DNA of 48,595 nt from JACQFZ01 sp045810625 (GTDB lineage: Bacteria > Pseudomonadota > Gammaproteobacteria > Acidiferrobacterales > Sulfurifustaceae), in contig JBJMVQ010000071.1 of the NCBI GenBank assembly GCA_045810625.1, forward strand, positions 1-48,595, given 5' to 3'. The stretch's first letter is position 1, and each line of letters starts with the position of its first letter. Below are positions 7,587 to 15,947 of the stretch, piece after piece. Made by a program: the position numbers and the translations under genes. The notes under the pieces are model-generated. The model was not told the DNA's origin, ran no database searches, and saw only the letters and a list, made by a program, of their open reading frames with translations.

Positions 7587-9359
7587 ATGGACGTCATCTC
7601 ATCGGTCCGGCGAACGCTTTCGCGCGCTGTCGCCGGCTTGGTTGTCGCCACATTTCTTGCGAGCGCTTCCGCCGCCGCAGCGGTGAAGCTTCCCGCGTAC
7701 AACGCGAACATCAAAGATACATCCGTCTCCGGTCTGTCGTCGGGTGGCTTTTTCGCCATGCAGCTCGGCGTCGCGTATTCGTCGGTCTTCCGCGGCGTCG
7801 GCATCGTCGCCGGCGGCACCTACGACTGCGCGGGTCAGATGAATTACACCGGCTGCATGTACAACGCGACGCCGAGCATCACGCAGTCGATCGCCAACAT
7901 GAAAAGCTGGAGTGGTAATCAAAACGACAGCGTGTCGAACATCGCCAATCAGAAAATTTACATTTGGACCGGATTGAGCGATACCACCGTTGGGCCGAAC
8001 GTTACCAATCAGGTGTATAGCCTCTACGTCACCAGCGGCGGCTTCGTTTCGAGCGCGAACGTCAAGTACGACAAGCTGAGCGGCGCGGCGCACACATTTC
8101 CGACCGACTTCGACAGCAGCGGCAACAACGCGTGCGGTACCGCCGCGTCGCCGTACATCAGCAATTGCAGTTTCGACGGTGCGGGCGCGATCCTGAAGCA
8201 GATCTACGGCACGCTCAACGCGCGCAACAACGGCACGCTCGGCGGCAGTCTCATTCAGTTCGATCAGACCGAGTTCATCGCGAGCGGCAAAGGGATGGAC
8301 ACGATCGGCTACCTCTACGTGCCGGCCAATTGCGCGAACGGCACGCAGTGCAAAGTGCACGTGGCGCTGCACGGCTGCCTGCAGTCGCAGAGCCAGATCG
8401 GCACGAAGTTCGTCAGCAACACCGGTTACAACAAGTGGGCGGACACGAACAACATCATCGTGCTGTATCCGCAGACGGTCGTCGATAACACGAGTCACGC
8501 GACCAAAGCGAGCGGCTCGCTCGCCAATCCGAACGCGTGTTGGGACTGGATCGGCTGGTACGGCACGAACTTCGATCAAAAAGCGGGCGTGCAGATGACC
8601 GCGATCAAGAAAATGGTCGATCGCCTCACGAGCGCGTTCGCCGCGTTGCCCGCGCCGACGGGTCTTGCTATCAACGGCGTGACCGACACCTCCATCGCGC
8701 TCATCTGGAACAGCGTTGGCGGCGCGGCGGGCTACAACGTCTATCGCAATGGAACCAAAGTGAACGGCAGCGCGGTCGCGACGAACACGTACACCGACGG
8801 CGGCCTGACGCCGGGGACGACGTACACGTACCAGGTCACCGCCGTCGACGCGAACCGAAACGAAAGCGCGAAGTCGGGCTCGGTCAGCGCGACCACGACC
8901 GGCACGCCGCCGGCCGTTGCGGCGCCGACGAACCTCGCTGTGGGGATCAACGGAACGACCGCGACGCTGTCATGGACGGCGGCGAGCGGGGTCGCCGGCT
9001 ACAACGTCTACCGCTCGACGACGTCCGGTGGACCGTGGACCCGGGCGAACGCGAGCCTGGTGGCGACGACGTCGTACAGCGATGCGGGATTGAGCGCGAA
9101 CACGAAGTATTATTGGGTGGTTCGCTCGCAAAACAGCAGCGGGGCGGAGAGCGCCAATTCCAATCAAGCGAGCGCAACGACCGGCGCGCTGTACTCCGAA
9201 ACGGCGACCGACACCGTGAACAATCACTACATCGCCGGTCGCATCAACGTGACGCAATACAATCTGCTGGGGGCGAAGTACGGCTACCTCACGGTGATTA
9301 CCCTCTATCACTGCGGGTCGTATTGGACGGATTCGCCCAGCTGCACGCCCATATCATGA
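7587..9359 (+). CDS. Secreted PHB depolymerase with two fibronectin III domains
   Basis: A 590-residue extracellular poly(3-hydroxybutyrate) depolymerase of the type 2 catalytic-domain class. Residues 1-32 form a Sec signal peptide. The lipase box GLSSG puts the nucleophile at Ser51; Asp132 (GLSDTTVGP) and His169 (GAAHTFP) complete the triad. This spacing is close to that of the Penicillium funiculosum enzyme (Ser39, Asp121, His155). ALHGC and CWDWIGW motifs follow at 260 and 318. Fibronectin III domains occupy about 355-438 and 446-533. The last 55 residues, with two cysteines, may be a substrate-binding tail. GGGAGG precedes the ATG. It would cut extracellular PHB to 3-hydroxybutyrate monomers and oligomers, which fits bdhA and aacS in the same window. 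Confidence 0.9.
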   Translation: MDVISSVRRTLSRAVAGLVVATFLASASAAAAVKLPAYNANIKDTSVSGLSSGGFFAMQLGVAYSSVFRGVGIVAGGTYDCAGQMNYTGCMYNATPSITQSIANMKSWSGNQNDSVSNIANQKIYIWTGLSDTTVGPNVTNQVYSLYVTSGGFVSSANVKYDKLSGAAHTFPTDFDSSGNNACGTAASPYISNCSFDGAGAILKQIYGTLNARNNGTLGGSLIQFDQTEFIASGKGMDTIGYLYVPANCANGTQCKVHVALHGCLQSQSQIGTKFVSNTGYNKWADTNNIIVLYPQTVVDNTSHATKASGSLANPNACWDWIGWYGTNFDQKAGVQMTAIKKMVDRLTSAFAALPAPTGLAINGVTDTSIALIWNSVGGAAGYNVYRNGTKVNGSAVATNTYTDGGLTPGTTYTYQVTAVDANRNESAKSGSVSATTTGTPPAVAAPTNLAVGINGTTATLSWTAASGVAGYNVYRSTTSGGPWTRANASLVATTSYSDAGLSANTKYYWVVRSQNSSGAESANSNQASATTGALYSETATDTVNNHYIAGRINVTQYNLLGAKYGYLTVITLYHCGSYWTDSPSCTPIS

Positions 9360-9423
9360 CGCAGGGTGGCAGCAGCGTCCGATGTGTGAAAATAGCGCCG
9401 GGTCAAACAGGACGACGGCCGTT

Positions 9424-10314
9424 ATGAGCATCGAAAGCGAACGGAGCGCGGACGCGGCGCAAGGCGCGACGCCGCGCTCGTGTTATCTGCGTTGCATGGA
9501 GCGCGAGATTCACTACGTCGAGTGGGGCAGGGAGGAGGCACCGCCGGTGTTGATGTGTCACGGCCTTGCCCGCACCGGGCGCGACTTCGACGATCTCGCC
9601 GCGGCGCTTTCGCACGAATACCGCGTCGTTTGTCCGGACATGATCGGTCGGGGATTGTCGCAATGGAGCCCGCTGCCCGATAAGGAATACTGTTTGGATT
9701 TCTACGCCGCCATTGTGCAAGCGCTCATGGATCAGCTGGGTCTCGAGCGCGTGCGTTGGGTGGGAACGTCGATGGGCGGCGCGATCGGCATGCGCGCGGC
9801 GGCAACGATGCTCAAAGGCCGCATCACGCATCTGGTGCTCAATGACATCGGCGCGACCGTGCGCGCCACGCCGGGCGCCGCGCGCATCGCTTCGTATGTG
9901 GCCGCGCCGCCCGCCTTCGATACGATGACCGAGCTCGAGAATTTTTTTCGAAGTGTCTATACATCCTTCGGCCGGCAGAGCGATGCACACTGGCGCCGCA
10001 TGGCCGAAGCGTCGGCGCGCCGCCTGCCCAACGGCAAGATCACGACTCATTACGATCCGGCGATCGTGCGGCAGTACGTGATGTACCCGAACGATTATCA
10101 GCAGTGGGATTACTACGATCGGATCGACATTCCGGTGCTGTTGCTGCGCGGCGCGGAATCGGACCTGCTGCTCGCCGACGTCGCCCAGGAAATGACGAGC
10201 CGCGGTCCGCGCGCGCAGCTCATCGAAGTCTCGGGTTGCGGACACGCGCCGCCGCTGCACGTGCCCGATCAGATCGCTTGGGTGCGGACGTTTCTCGCGC
10301 AAAGTTCCCGTTAA
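9424..10314 (+). CDS. Alpha/beta hydrolase
   Basis: A 296-residue alpha/beta-hydrolase-fold protein without signal peptide, so probably cytosolic. The nucleophile elbow GTSMG gives Ser116. The likely acid is Asp247 in GAESDLLL and the base His274 in GCGHAPPLHVP. The oxyanion region is MCHGLARTGRDF. The ATG at 9424 was chosen over an upstream in-frame one at 9382; neither has a strong ribosome site, and a later ATG at 9496 is possible. It lies 64 nt after the depolymerase and 45 nt before a transporter gene. A role in splitting imported 3-hydroxybutyrate oligomers is plausible, but an esterase for an unrelated substrate cannot be excluded. Confidence 0.82.
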   Translation: MSIESERSADAAQGATPRSCYLRCMEREIHYVEWGREEAPPVLMCHGLARTGRDFDDLAAALSHEYRVVCPDMIGRGLSQWSPLPDKEYCLDFYAAIVQALMDQLGLERVRWVGTSMGGAIGMRAAATMLKGRITHLVLNDIGATVRATPGAARIASYVAAPPAFDTMTELENFFRSVYTSFGRQSDAHWRRMAEASARRLPNGKITTHYDPAIVRQYVMYPNDYQQWDYYDRIDIPVLLLRGAESDLLLADVAQEMTSRGPRAQLIEVSGCGHAPPLHVPDQIAWVRTFLAQSSR

Positions 10315-10359
10315 TCTTCCGGCGCACGAGAGGCCGGAAGTCTCAATAAGAGGTGCACT

Positions 10360-11535
10360 ATGAAACGATGGCTGTTGGCTGGAGTGATCGCGTTCGCAAG
10401 CACGGGCGCCGCGCAGGCGAAGGACATCGTCATCGCGTTGCTGTATGGAAAGACCGGACCGCTCGAAGCGTACGCGACGCAAACGGAGACCGGCCTCATG
10501 ATGGGGCTCGAGTACGCGACCGGCGGATCGATGACGGTCGCGGGCAATAAGCTGACGGTCATCAAGAAGGACGACCAGGGAAAGCCCGATCTCGCCAAGT
10601 CACTGCTGGCGGCAGCCTATGGCGACGACAAAGCCGACATCGCGATCGGCACTACGTCATCCGGCGCCGCGCTTGCGATGCTGCCGGTCGCCGAAGAATA
10701 CAAGAAGATCTTGCTGGTGGAGCCCGCGGTCGCCGACTCGATCACCGGCGACAAGTGGAACCGCTACATCTTCCGCACCGCGCGCAACTCTTCGCAGGAT
10801 GCGATCTCGAACGCGGTCGCGCTCGACAAGCCAAACACGTCGATCGCGACGCTCGCACAAGACTACGCGTTCGGGCGCGACGGCGTGAAGGCGTTCAAGG
10901 AGGCACTGAAGCAGGCGAAAGTCGTGCACGAGGAATATCTGCCGACGAACACCACGGATTTCACGGCGGGTGCGCAGCGCCTGTTCGATGCACTCAAGGG
11001 CAAGCCCGGGCGCAAGATCATCTTCATCATCTGGGCGGGTGCCGGCAATCCGTTCAAGATCGCCGATCTCGATCCGAAGCGCTACGGCATCGACATCGCG
11101 ACCGGCGGCAACATTCTTCCGGCGATGGCGGCGTACAAGCAGTTTCCGGGTATGGAGGGAGCGACGTACTACTATTTCGGAATCCCGAAGAACCCGGTGA
11201 ACGACTGGCTGGTGAAAGAGCACCAGAAGCGCTTCAACGCGCCGCCCGATTTCTTCACGGCCGGAGGGATGGCGGCGGGTATCGCCGTCGTCGAGGCGCT
11301 CAAGAAGACCAAAGGCGACACGAATACCGAGACGCTCATCAAGACAATGGAAGGCATGAGCTTCGAAACGCCGAAGGGCAAGATGACCATTCGCAAAGAA
11401 GATCACCAGGCGATGCAATCGATGTATCACTTCCGTATCAAAGTCGATCCGAACCTCGCCTGGGGCGTCCCCGAGCTGGTGCACGAGATCAAACCCGAGG
11501 AGATGAAGATTCCGATTCGCAATCAGCGCCAGTGA
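10360..11535 (+). CDS. ABC transporter substrate-binding protein (HAAT type, first set)
   Basis: A 391-residue periplasmic receptor of the Leu/Ile/Val-binding (Peripla_BP_6) family. Signal peptide residues 1-20 end in AQA before KDIVIALLYGKTGPLEAYA. The two-lobed fold is implied by conserved patches such as SSGAALAMLPVAEEYKKILLV and FRTARNSSQDA. AGAGGTG lies 7 nt upstream of the ATG. It should deliver ligand to the permease/ATPase set encoded at 11819-15941. The ligand is not readable from sequence; this family also binds short organic acids and aromatic acids, so the PHB context allows a hydroxyacid. Confidence 0.92.
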   Translation: MKRWLLAGVIAFASTGAAQAKDIVIALLYGKTGPLEAYATQTETGLMMGLEYATGGSMTVAGNKLTVIKKDDQGKPDLAKSLLAAAYGDDKADIAIGTTSSGAALAMLPVAEEYKKILLVEPAVADSITGDKWNRYIFRTARNSSQDAISNAVALDKPNTSIATLAQDYAFGRDGVKAFKEALKQAKVVHEEYLPTNTTDFTAGAQRLFDALKGKPGRKIIFIIWAGAGNPFKIADLDPKRYGIDIATGGNILPAMAAYKQFPGMEGATYYYFGIPKNPVNDWLVKEHQKRFNAPPDFFTAGGMAAGIAVVEALKKTKGDTNTETLIKTMEGMSFETPKGKMTIRKEDHQAMQSMYHFRIKVDPNLAWGVPELVHEIKPEEMKIPIRNQRQ

Positions 11536-11587
11536 TCGACGGCGCGCGCGTAATCGGCTGTTCGGGCGCCGCTGAATGTTGCTCTTA

Positions 11588-11796
11588 ACCGCAGAGGACG
11601 CAGAGGGCGCGGAGGAAAATCATTGCATGTCTTTCCTGGCGGTGAGCTACGGTAAGCGCAAGGGTCAACTTGCTCGATGGGTGGTTGCCGGTGCGCCGGT
11701 TATGTGCATCGGTGCGGTTAACAGCATTCGCATGTTCCCGTAGAGCAATGGCTACATCCACTAGCGCTGTATCTTGTCCTCTGCGTCCTCTGCGGT
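11588..11796. repeat. Family A inverted-repeat element enclosing a small ORF
   Basis: ACCGCAGAGGACGCAGAG at 11588-11605 and its exact reverse complement at 11779-11796 form a perfect 18-bp inverted repeat 173 nt apart. The arms are built from the same CGCAGAGGA units as the other family A copies, but here the centre is long and holds a 38-codon frame. It separates the first binding-protein gene from its ATPase gene. Confidence 0.75.
11627..11743 (+). CDS. Hypothetical 38-residue ORF inside the inverted-repeat element
   Basis: The frame starts with ATG and reads MSFLAVSYGKRKGQLARW, then a hydrophobic stretch VVAGAPVMCIGAV, ending in SIRMFP. GGAGGA lies 10 nt upstream, within the left repeat arm. 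A basic segment followed by about 13 hydrophobic residues would suit a tiny membrane peptide, but the hydrophobic part is too short for certainty. It may be a chance frame. I recognise no family. Confidence 0.25.
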   Translation: MSFLAVSYGKRKGQLARWVVAGAPVMCIGAVNSIRMFP

Positions 11797-11818
11797 GGAG
11801 GCTATTACGGGGTTTTAA

Positions 11819-12580
11819 ATGACGTTTTCGCTTGAAACGCGCAATCTAACGATCCGCTTCGGCGGTCACGTTGCCGTGAACGGCGTGTCGTGTGCGTTCG
11901 CGCCCGGCACGCTCACCGCCATTGTCGGTCCGAACGGCGCGGGTAAGACGACGTATTTCAATTTGATTTCGGGGCAGCTGCGTGCGAGCGCCGGCCAGGT
12001 GTTGCTCTACGGCGATGACATCACCGCGCAATCGGCGTCGGCGCGCAGCCGTCTCGGCATCGGCCGCGCGTTTCAGCTCACGAATCTGTTTCCGAACTTG
12101 AGCGTGCTGGAGAACGTCCGCCTCGCCGTGCAGTCGCGCGCGCACCTCGGTTTGAATCTATGGAGCGTATGGAGCCGCCACCATGAGCTCGTGGGAAAAG
12201 CGGAAGAGGTGCTCGAGATCGTCGCGCTCGCCGACAAGCGCAACGCGCCGGCAGCCGCTTTGTCGCACGGCGATCAGCGCAAGCTCGAAGTCGCGATGAT
12301 GATGGCGCTCGAGCCCGAGGTCTACATGTTCGATGAACCGACCGCCGGCATGAGCCTCGACGAAGCACCGGTAATTCTCGAATTGATCCGCGGCCTCAAA
12401 GCGCAACGGGACAAAACGGTGTTGCTCGTCGAGCACAAGATGGACGTCGTACGCGAGCTCGCGGACCGGATCGTCGTGCTGCACAACGGCGCGTTGGTCG
12501 CGGACGGCGAACCGGAAGCGGTGATCGCTTCGCCGATCGTGCAGCAGGCGTACCTCGGCGTCGCCCCGGTCGCCGCATGA
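11819..12580 (+). CDS. ABC transporter ATPase, LivG-like (first set)
   Basis: A 253-residue ATPase of the branched-chain amino acid transporter type. Walker A GPNGAGKT begins at residue 37. The signature is LSHGDQRKLEVAMMMA (LSHGDQ in place of LSGGQ, as is common in LivG proteins), followed by Walker B VYMFDEPTAGMS. It shares a 4-nt ATGA overlap with the following LivF-like gene, so translation is coupled. The repeat-filled 283-nt gap upstream separates it from its binding protein. It powers uptake together with the LivF-like partner. Confidence 0.94.
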   Translation: MTFSLETRNLTIRFGGHVAVNGVSCAFAPGTLTAIVGPNGAGKTTYFNLISGQLRASAGQVLLYGDDITAQSASARSRLGIGRAFQLTNLFPNLSVLENVRLAVQSRAHLGLNLWSVWSRHHELVGKAEEVLEIVALADKRNAPAAALSHGDQRKLEVAMMMALEPEVYMFDEPTAGMSLDEAPVILELIRGLKAQRDKTVLLVEHKMDVVRELADRIVVLHNGALVADGEPEAVIASPIVQQAYLGVAPVAA

Positions 12581-13314
12581 GCGCGCCGCTGCTCCGGCTC
12601 GAAGGCGTGCACACGCGCATCGGCGCGTATCACATCCTGCACGGCGTCGATTTCGACGTTCCGCGCGGCGGCGTTACGTTGCTGCTGGGTCGAAACGGCG
12701 CGGGTAAGACGACGACGCTTCGCACGATCATGGGGTTGTGGCGCGCGGCGCAGGGACGGATCACGTTTGCCGGCAAAGACATCACGCGTCTCGGGACACC
12801 GGCGATCGCGCAGGCCGGCATCGCGTACGTACCCGAGGACATGGGCATCTTCTCGGATCTGACGGTAAGGGAGAATCTGCTGCTCGCCGCACGCAGCGCG
12901 CGCGGCATCGAGAACCTCGACAAAGCGCGGCTCGATTGGATATTCGACCTGTTTCCGGCAATCAAGACATTCTGGCTGCACCCGGCCGGCAAGCTCTCCG
13001 GCGGCCAGAAGCAGATGCTCGCGATTGCCCGCGCCGTCATCGAGCCGCGGGCGCTGCTGCTCGTCGACGAGCCGTCCAAGGGGCTCGCGCCCGCCATCGT
13101 CGCCAACATGGCCGCGGCGTTCCGTCAACTCAAGGAGAGCGAGACGACGATCCTGCTCGTCGAGCAGAATTTTCATTTCGCGAAGCAGCTCGGCGATCAC
13201 GTCGTCATCATCGACGACGGCCGCGTGGCGCATCGCGGCGCGCTCACGGAGCTTGCCGCGGACAGCAAGCGGCAGCAGGAGCTGCTCGGGCTTTCGCTCG
13301 CCGCTTACCGATGA
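12577..13314 (+). CDS. ABC transporter ATPase, LivF-like (first set)
   Basis: A 245-residue ATPase with Walker A GRNGAGKT (from residue 38), signature LSGGQKQMLAIARA and Walker B LLLVDEPSKGLAP, the standard LivF layout. The start overlaps the LivG-like stop and its own stop overlaps the LivH-like start, both by ATGA. It forms the heterodimeric engine of the first transporter with the preceding gene. Substrate is set by the binding protein and permeases, not by this subunit. Confidence 0.94.
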   Translation: MSAPLLRLEGVHTRIGAYHILHGVDFDVPRGGVTLLLGRNGAGKTTTLRTIMGLWRAAQGRITFAGKDITRLGTPAIAQAGIAYVPEDMGIFSDLTVRENLLLAARSARGIENLDKARLDWIFDLFPAIKTFWLHPAGKLSGGQKQMLAIARAVIEPRALLLVDEPSKGLAPAIVANMAAAFRQLKESETTILLVEQNFHFAKQLGDHVVIIDDGRVAHRGALTELAADSKRQQELLGLSLAAYR

Positions 13315-14324
13315 GCCGCACGATCGAAGCGTCGAGAATTATTTCCGTACGAGCCATTGACTGGGCGCCGCTCGTCATCGTGCCGGCGTTGGCCGTCGTT
13401 GCCGCGGTGCTGATCGGCTCGCCGTCGACGTGGGCGACGCTCACCGTCGCCGGCCTCGCGATGGGGATGATCATCTTCATCGTCGCGTCCGGGCTCACGC
13501 TCGTCTTCGGCCTCATGGACGTGCTCAATTTCGGCCACGGCGTGTTCATCGCGTTCGGTGCGTTCGTCGCGGCATCCGTGCTCGGCGCCCTGGCGGTGTG
13601 GTCCGGCTCGGCGAGCCCCTGGGCCAATATCGCCGCGATCGTTTGCGCGATGGTGGCCGCGGTGGCCGTCGCCGGCGCGCTCGGCTGGGCGTTCGAGCGC
13701 GTCATCGTTCGGCCGGTCTACGGCAACCACTTGCGCCAGATTCTCATCACGATGGGTGGATTGATCGTCGGCGAGGAGCTGATCAAAGTCATCTGGGGTC
13801 CGCTGCAGATTCCGCTGCCGCTGCCGCCGGGTCTGCGTGGCGCTTTTATTTTCGGCGACGCCGCGATCGAGAAGTACCGGCTGCTCGCGGTCGGGTTCGG
13901 GTTCGCGGTTTACGCCGGTATGTACGGCGTGCTCAACCGCACCAAGCTCGGTCTTTTGATTCGCGCGGGTGTGCAGAACCGCGAGATGGTGGAGAGCCTC
14001 GGCTACCCGATTCGGCGTTTATTCATCGGCGTGTTCGTCGCGGGCTCCGCGCTCGCGGGCCTCGGCGGGGTGCTCTGGGGACTGTATGAACAGAACATCG
14101 TGCCGCAGATGGGTGGCGAGCTGCTCGTGCTCATCTTCATCGTCATCGTGATCGGCGGGATGGGCTCGATCGGCGGGTGTTTGCTCGGGGCGCTGCTCGT
14201 CGGGCTCACCGCGACGTACACGGGCTTTCTCGCGCCGACGCTCGCGCTGTTCTCGAACATTTTGTTAATGGCCGCGATCCTGCTTTGGCGTCCTCAAGGC
14301 CTCTATCCGGTCGCGAGCCGTTAG
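13311..14324 (+). CDS. Branched-chain amino acid-type ABC permease, LivH-like (first set)
   Basis: A 337-residue inner-membrane permease with about eight to nine hydrophobic segments. It has the LivH hallmarks GLTLVFGLMDVLNFGHGVFIAFGAF near the N-terminus and VIGGMGSIGGCLLGALLVG near the C-terminus. The ATG at 13311 overlaps the LivF-like stop; the frame is open upstream but is antisense-like low complexity. It pairs with the LivM-like permease at 14865. The two are unusually far apart (540 nt) because repeats lie between them. Confidence 0.93.
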   Translation: MSRTIEASRIISVRAIDWAPLVIVPALAVVAAVLIGSPSTWATLTVAGLAMGMIIFIVASGLTLVFGLMDVLNFGHGVFIAFGAFVAASVLGALAVWSGSASPWANIAAIVCAMVAAVAVAGALGWAFERVIVRPVYGNHLRQILITMGGLIVGEELIKVIWGPLQIPLPLPPGLRGAFIFGDAAIEKYRLLAVGFGFAVYAGMYGVLNRTKLGLLIRAGVQNREMVESLGYPIRRLFIGVFVAGSALAGLGGVLWGLYEQNIVPQMGGELLVLIFIVIVIGGMGSIGGCLLGALLVGLTATYTGFLAPTLALFSNILLMAAILLWRPQGLYPVASR

Positions 14325-14336
14325 ACACGATCTGCG

Positions 14337-14372
14337 AATATGATTATCTACCGCAGAGGGCGCAGAGGGCGA
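14337..14372. repeat. Family A left end
   Basis: AATATGATTATCTACCGC followed by AGAGGGCGCAGAGGGCG matches the left end at 6079-6096. A right-end-like GGCGATGAAAATTAG lies at 14716-14730, so one element may span 14337-14730 with a family B composite inside it. That nesting is inferred. Confidence 0.6.
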
Positions 14373-14389
14373 GACGGGGTATTCGCGGA

Positions 14390-14700
14390 TGTTTGCACTT
14401 GCTGTACAGGGACGTACGAATGCCGCGGGCGCATGGATGCGCAGGAGCCGCGCAACGTGCATCCGCGCCGTCGATGCCGCGCCGGATGCGCCAATTTCGC
14501 GCTAGCACAGGGGCGAGACGGGGATTTCGCGAATGCACTAAACGTGCATTCGCGCCGCCGAGCGGGCACACACGGATGTGCGCCCTGGACTTTTTCCGCG
14601 AAGCAGGATTGCGCAGCGGAAAAGTGCGAGAGCGATCGGCTGCACACGGAGGTGCAGGCCGGGGTCCAACGGCGGTCTATTCGCCTCGCCATGGATGGCA
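14390..14700 (+). repeat. Family B composite repeat with 11-bp hairpin
   Basis: It contains GTACAGGGACGTAC (14404-14417). A hairpin at 14528-14554 has arms CGCGAATGCAC and GTGCATTCGCG around a TAAAC loop. A downstream block CCCTGG...GCGAAGCAGGA...GAGCGAT and a GCCATGGATGGC palindrome complete it. The hairpin and the downstream block align with 36009-36117. Short frames through this stretch are not convincing genes. Confidence 0.65.
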
Positions 14701-14753
14701 TGCACGTGTGCCTCGGCGATGAAAATTAGGGAAGGCGTGATCTATTTTTTGTT

Positions 14754-14850
14754 AACCGGCAAAGACACCAAGGACGCAATGATTTTTTTGTTTTCTAAAA
14801 TCCTTTCCTTTGCGTCCTTCGCGTCCTTTGCGTTGAAAAGTAGTATTTCA
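14754..14850. repeat. Family A repeat, CCTTTGCGTCC variant
   Basis: The left arm is AACCGGCAAAGACACCAAGG and the right arm CCTTTGCGTCCTTCGCGTCC, then the AT-rich right end GTTGAAAAGTAGTATTTCAG. A T-rich centre (ATGATTTTTTTGTTTT) separates them. It ends only a few nt before the LivM-like start, so the transcript leader of that gene includes this hairpin. Confidence 0.65.
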
Positions 14851-14864
14851 GAATTGCCTTAAAG

Positions 14865-15941
14865 ATGATGCTTGCTCGACTGCTGTCGCACGATCCACCG
14901 CGCAGCCGCATGCTCGCGGCGCTGCTCGTGCTCATCGTCGTCGGTCTCGCGGCCGCGCCGTTCCTATTCCCCGGCGCGAAGGCGCTCAACGTCGCGGCGA
15001 AGATCTTGATCTTCATCGTGCTCGTTGGCGCGTACGATCTGCTGCTCGGCTATACCGGCATCGTGTCGTTCGCGCACACGATGTTCTTCGGCATCGGCGC
15101 GTACGGCGTTGCGATCGCCGCCGTGCGGCTCGGACCCAGCTGGAGCAGCGTGACGCTCGGCGCCGTCGCCGCCCTCGGGCTGTCGCTCGCGCTGGCGTTC
15201 GTGATCGGCCTCTTCAGCCTGCGCGTGCGGGCCATCTTCTACGCGATGATCACCCTCGCGGTCGCCTCGGCGTTCCTCACGGCGGCATCGCAGCTCACTT
15301 GGCTCACGGGCGGTGAAGACGGTCTGACCTTTCGGGTGCCCGAGCTGCTGAGGCCGGGGTTTCGACTGCTCGAGACGCCCGTTCTCGGGGTGTCGCTGGA
15401 CGGCCGGCTCATCTCCTATTACCTGCTTTTCGCCGCCGCGGCCGTGCTGTTTCTGCTGATGCTCCGGATCGTGAATTCGCCCTTCGGGCGGGTATTGCAG
15501 GCGATTCGCGAGAACGATTTTCGCGCCGAGGCGCTCGGTTACCGGGTAGTGGTGTATCGAACCCTCTCGAACGTGCTGGCCGCCGGGTTTGCCACCCTCG
15601 CCGGCAGCCTGCTTGCGCTCTGGTTGCGCTACAACGGACCCGGGACCTCGCTATCGTTCGAGGTCATGCTCGATGTACTCTTAATTGTTGTCATTGGCGG
15701 CATGGGTACCCTTTACGGGGCGGTCGTCGGTGCTACGGTTTTTATCGTCGCCCAGGCGTATCTTCAGGACCTCATCGGTGTGGTGAGTGTGGGGCTCGGT
15801 GGGCTTCCCGTCGCAGGCGGCTTTCTTGCCGCCTTGTTCGCGCCGGACCGCTGGCTCTTATGGCTGGGCATTCTGTTCGTACTTTCGGTATATTTCTTCC
15901 CTGCGGGGGTTGTCGGCAAGCTGCGTCACTACAACGAGTAG
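14865..15941 (+). CDS. Branched-chain amino acid-type ABC permease, LivM-like (first set)
   Basis: A 358-residue permease with about nine to ten hydrophobic segments. LivM hallmarks are LLGYTGIVSFAHTMFFGIGAYG, LTGGEDGLTF, SPFGRVLQAIRENDFRAEALGY and VVIGGMGTLYGAVVGA. Two adjacent ATG codons (14865, 14868) could start it; neither has a strong ribosome site. It lies 6 nt before the second LivG-like gene, so the second transporter's ATPases may be transcribed with it. Assignment to the first set follows from gene order. Confidence 0.92.
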   Translation: MMLARLLSHDPPRSRMLAALLVLIVVGLAAAPFLFPGAKALNVAAKILIFIVLVGAYDLLLGYTGIVSFAHTMFFGIGAYGVAIAAVRLGPSWSSVTLGAVAALGLSLALAFVIGLFSLRVRAIFYAMITLAVASAFLTAASQLTWLTGGEDGLTFRVPELLRPGFRLLETPVLGVSLDGRLISYYLLFAAAAVLFLLMLRIVNSPFGRVLQAIRENDFRAEALGYRVVVYRTLSNVLAAGFATLAGSLLALWLRYNGPGTSLSFEVMLDVLLIVVIGGMGTLYGAVVGATVFIVAQAYLQDLIGVVSVGLGGLPVAGGFLAALFAPDRWLLWLGILFVLSVYFFPAGVVGKLRHYNE

Positions 15942-15947
15942 AGCCTT

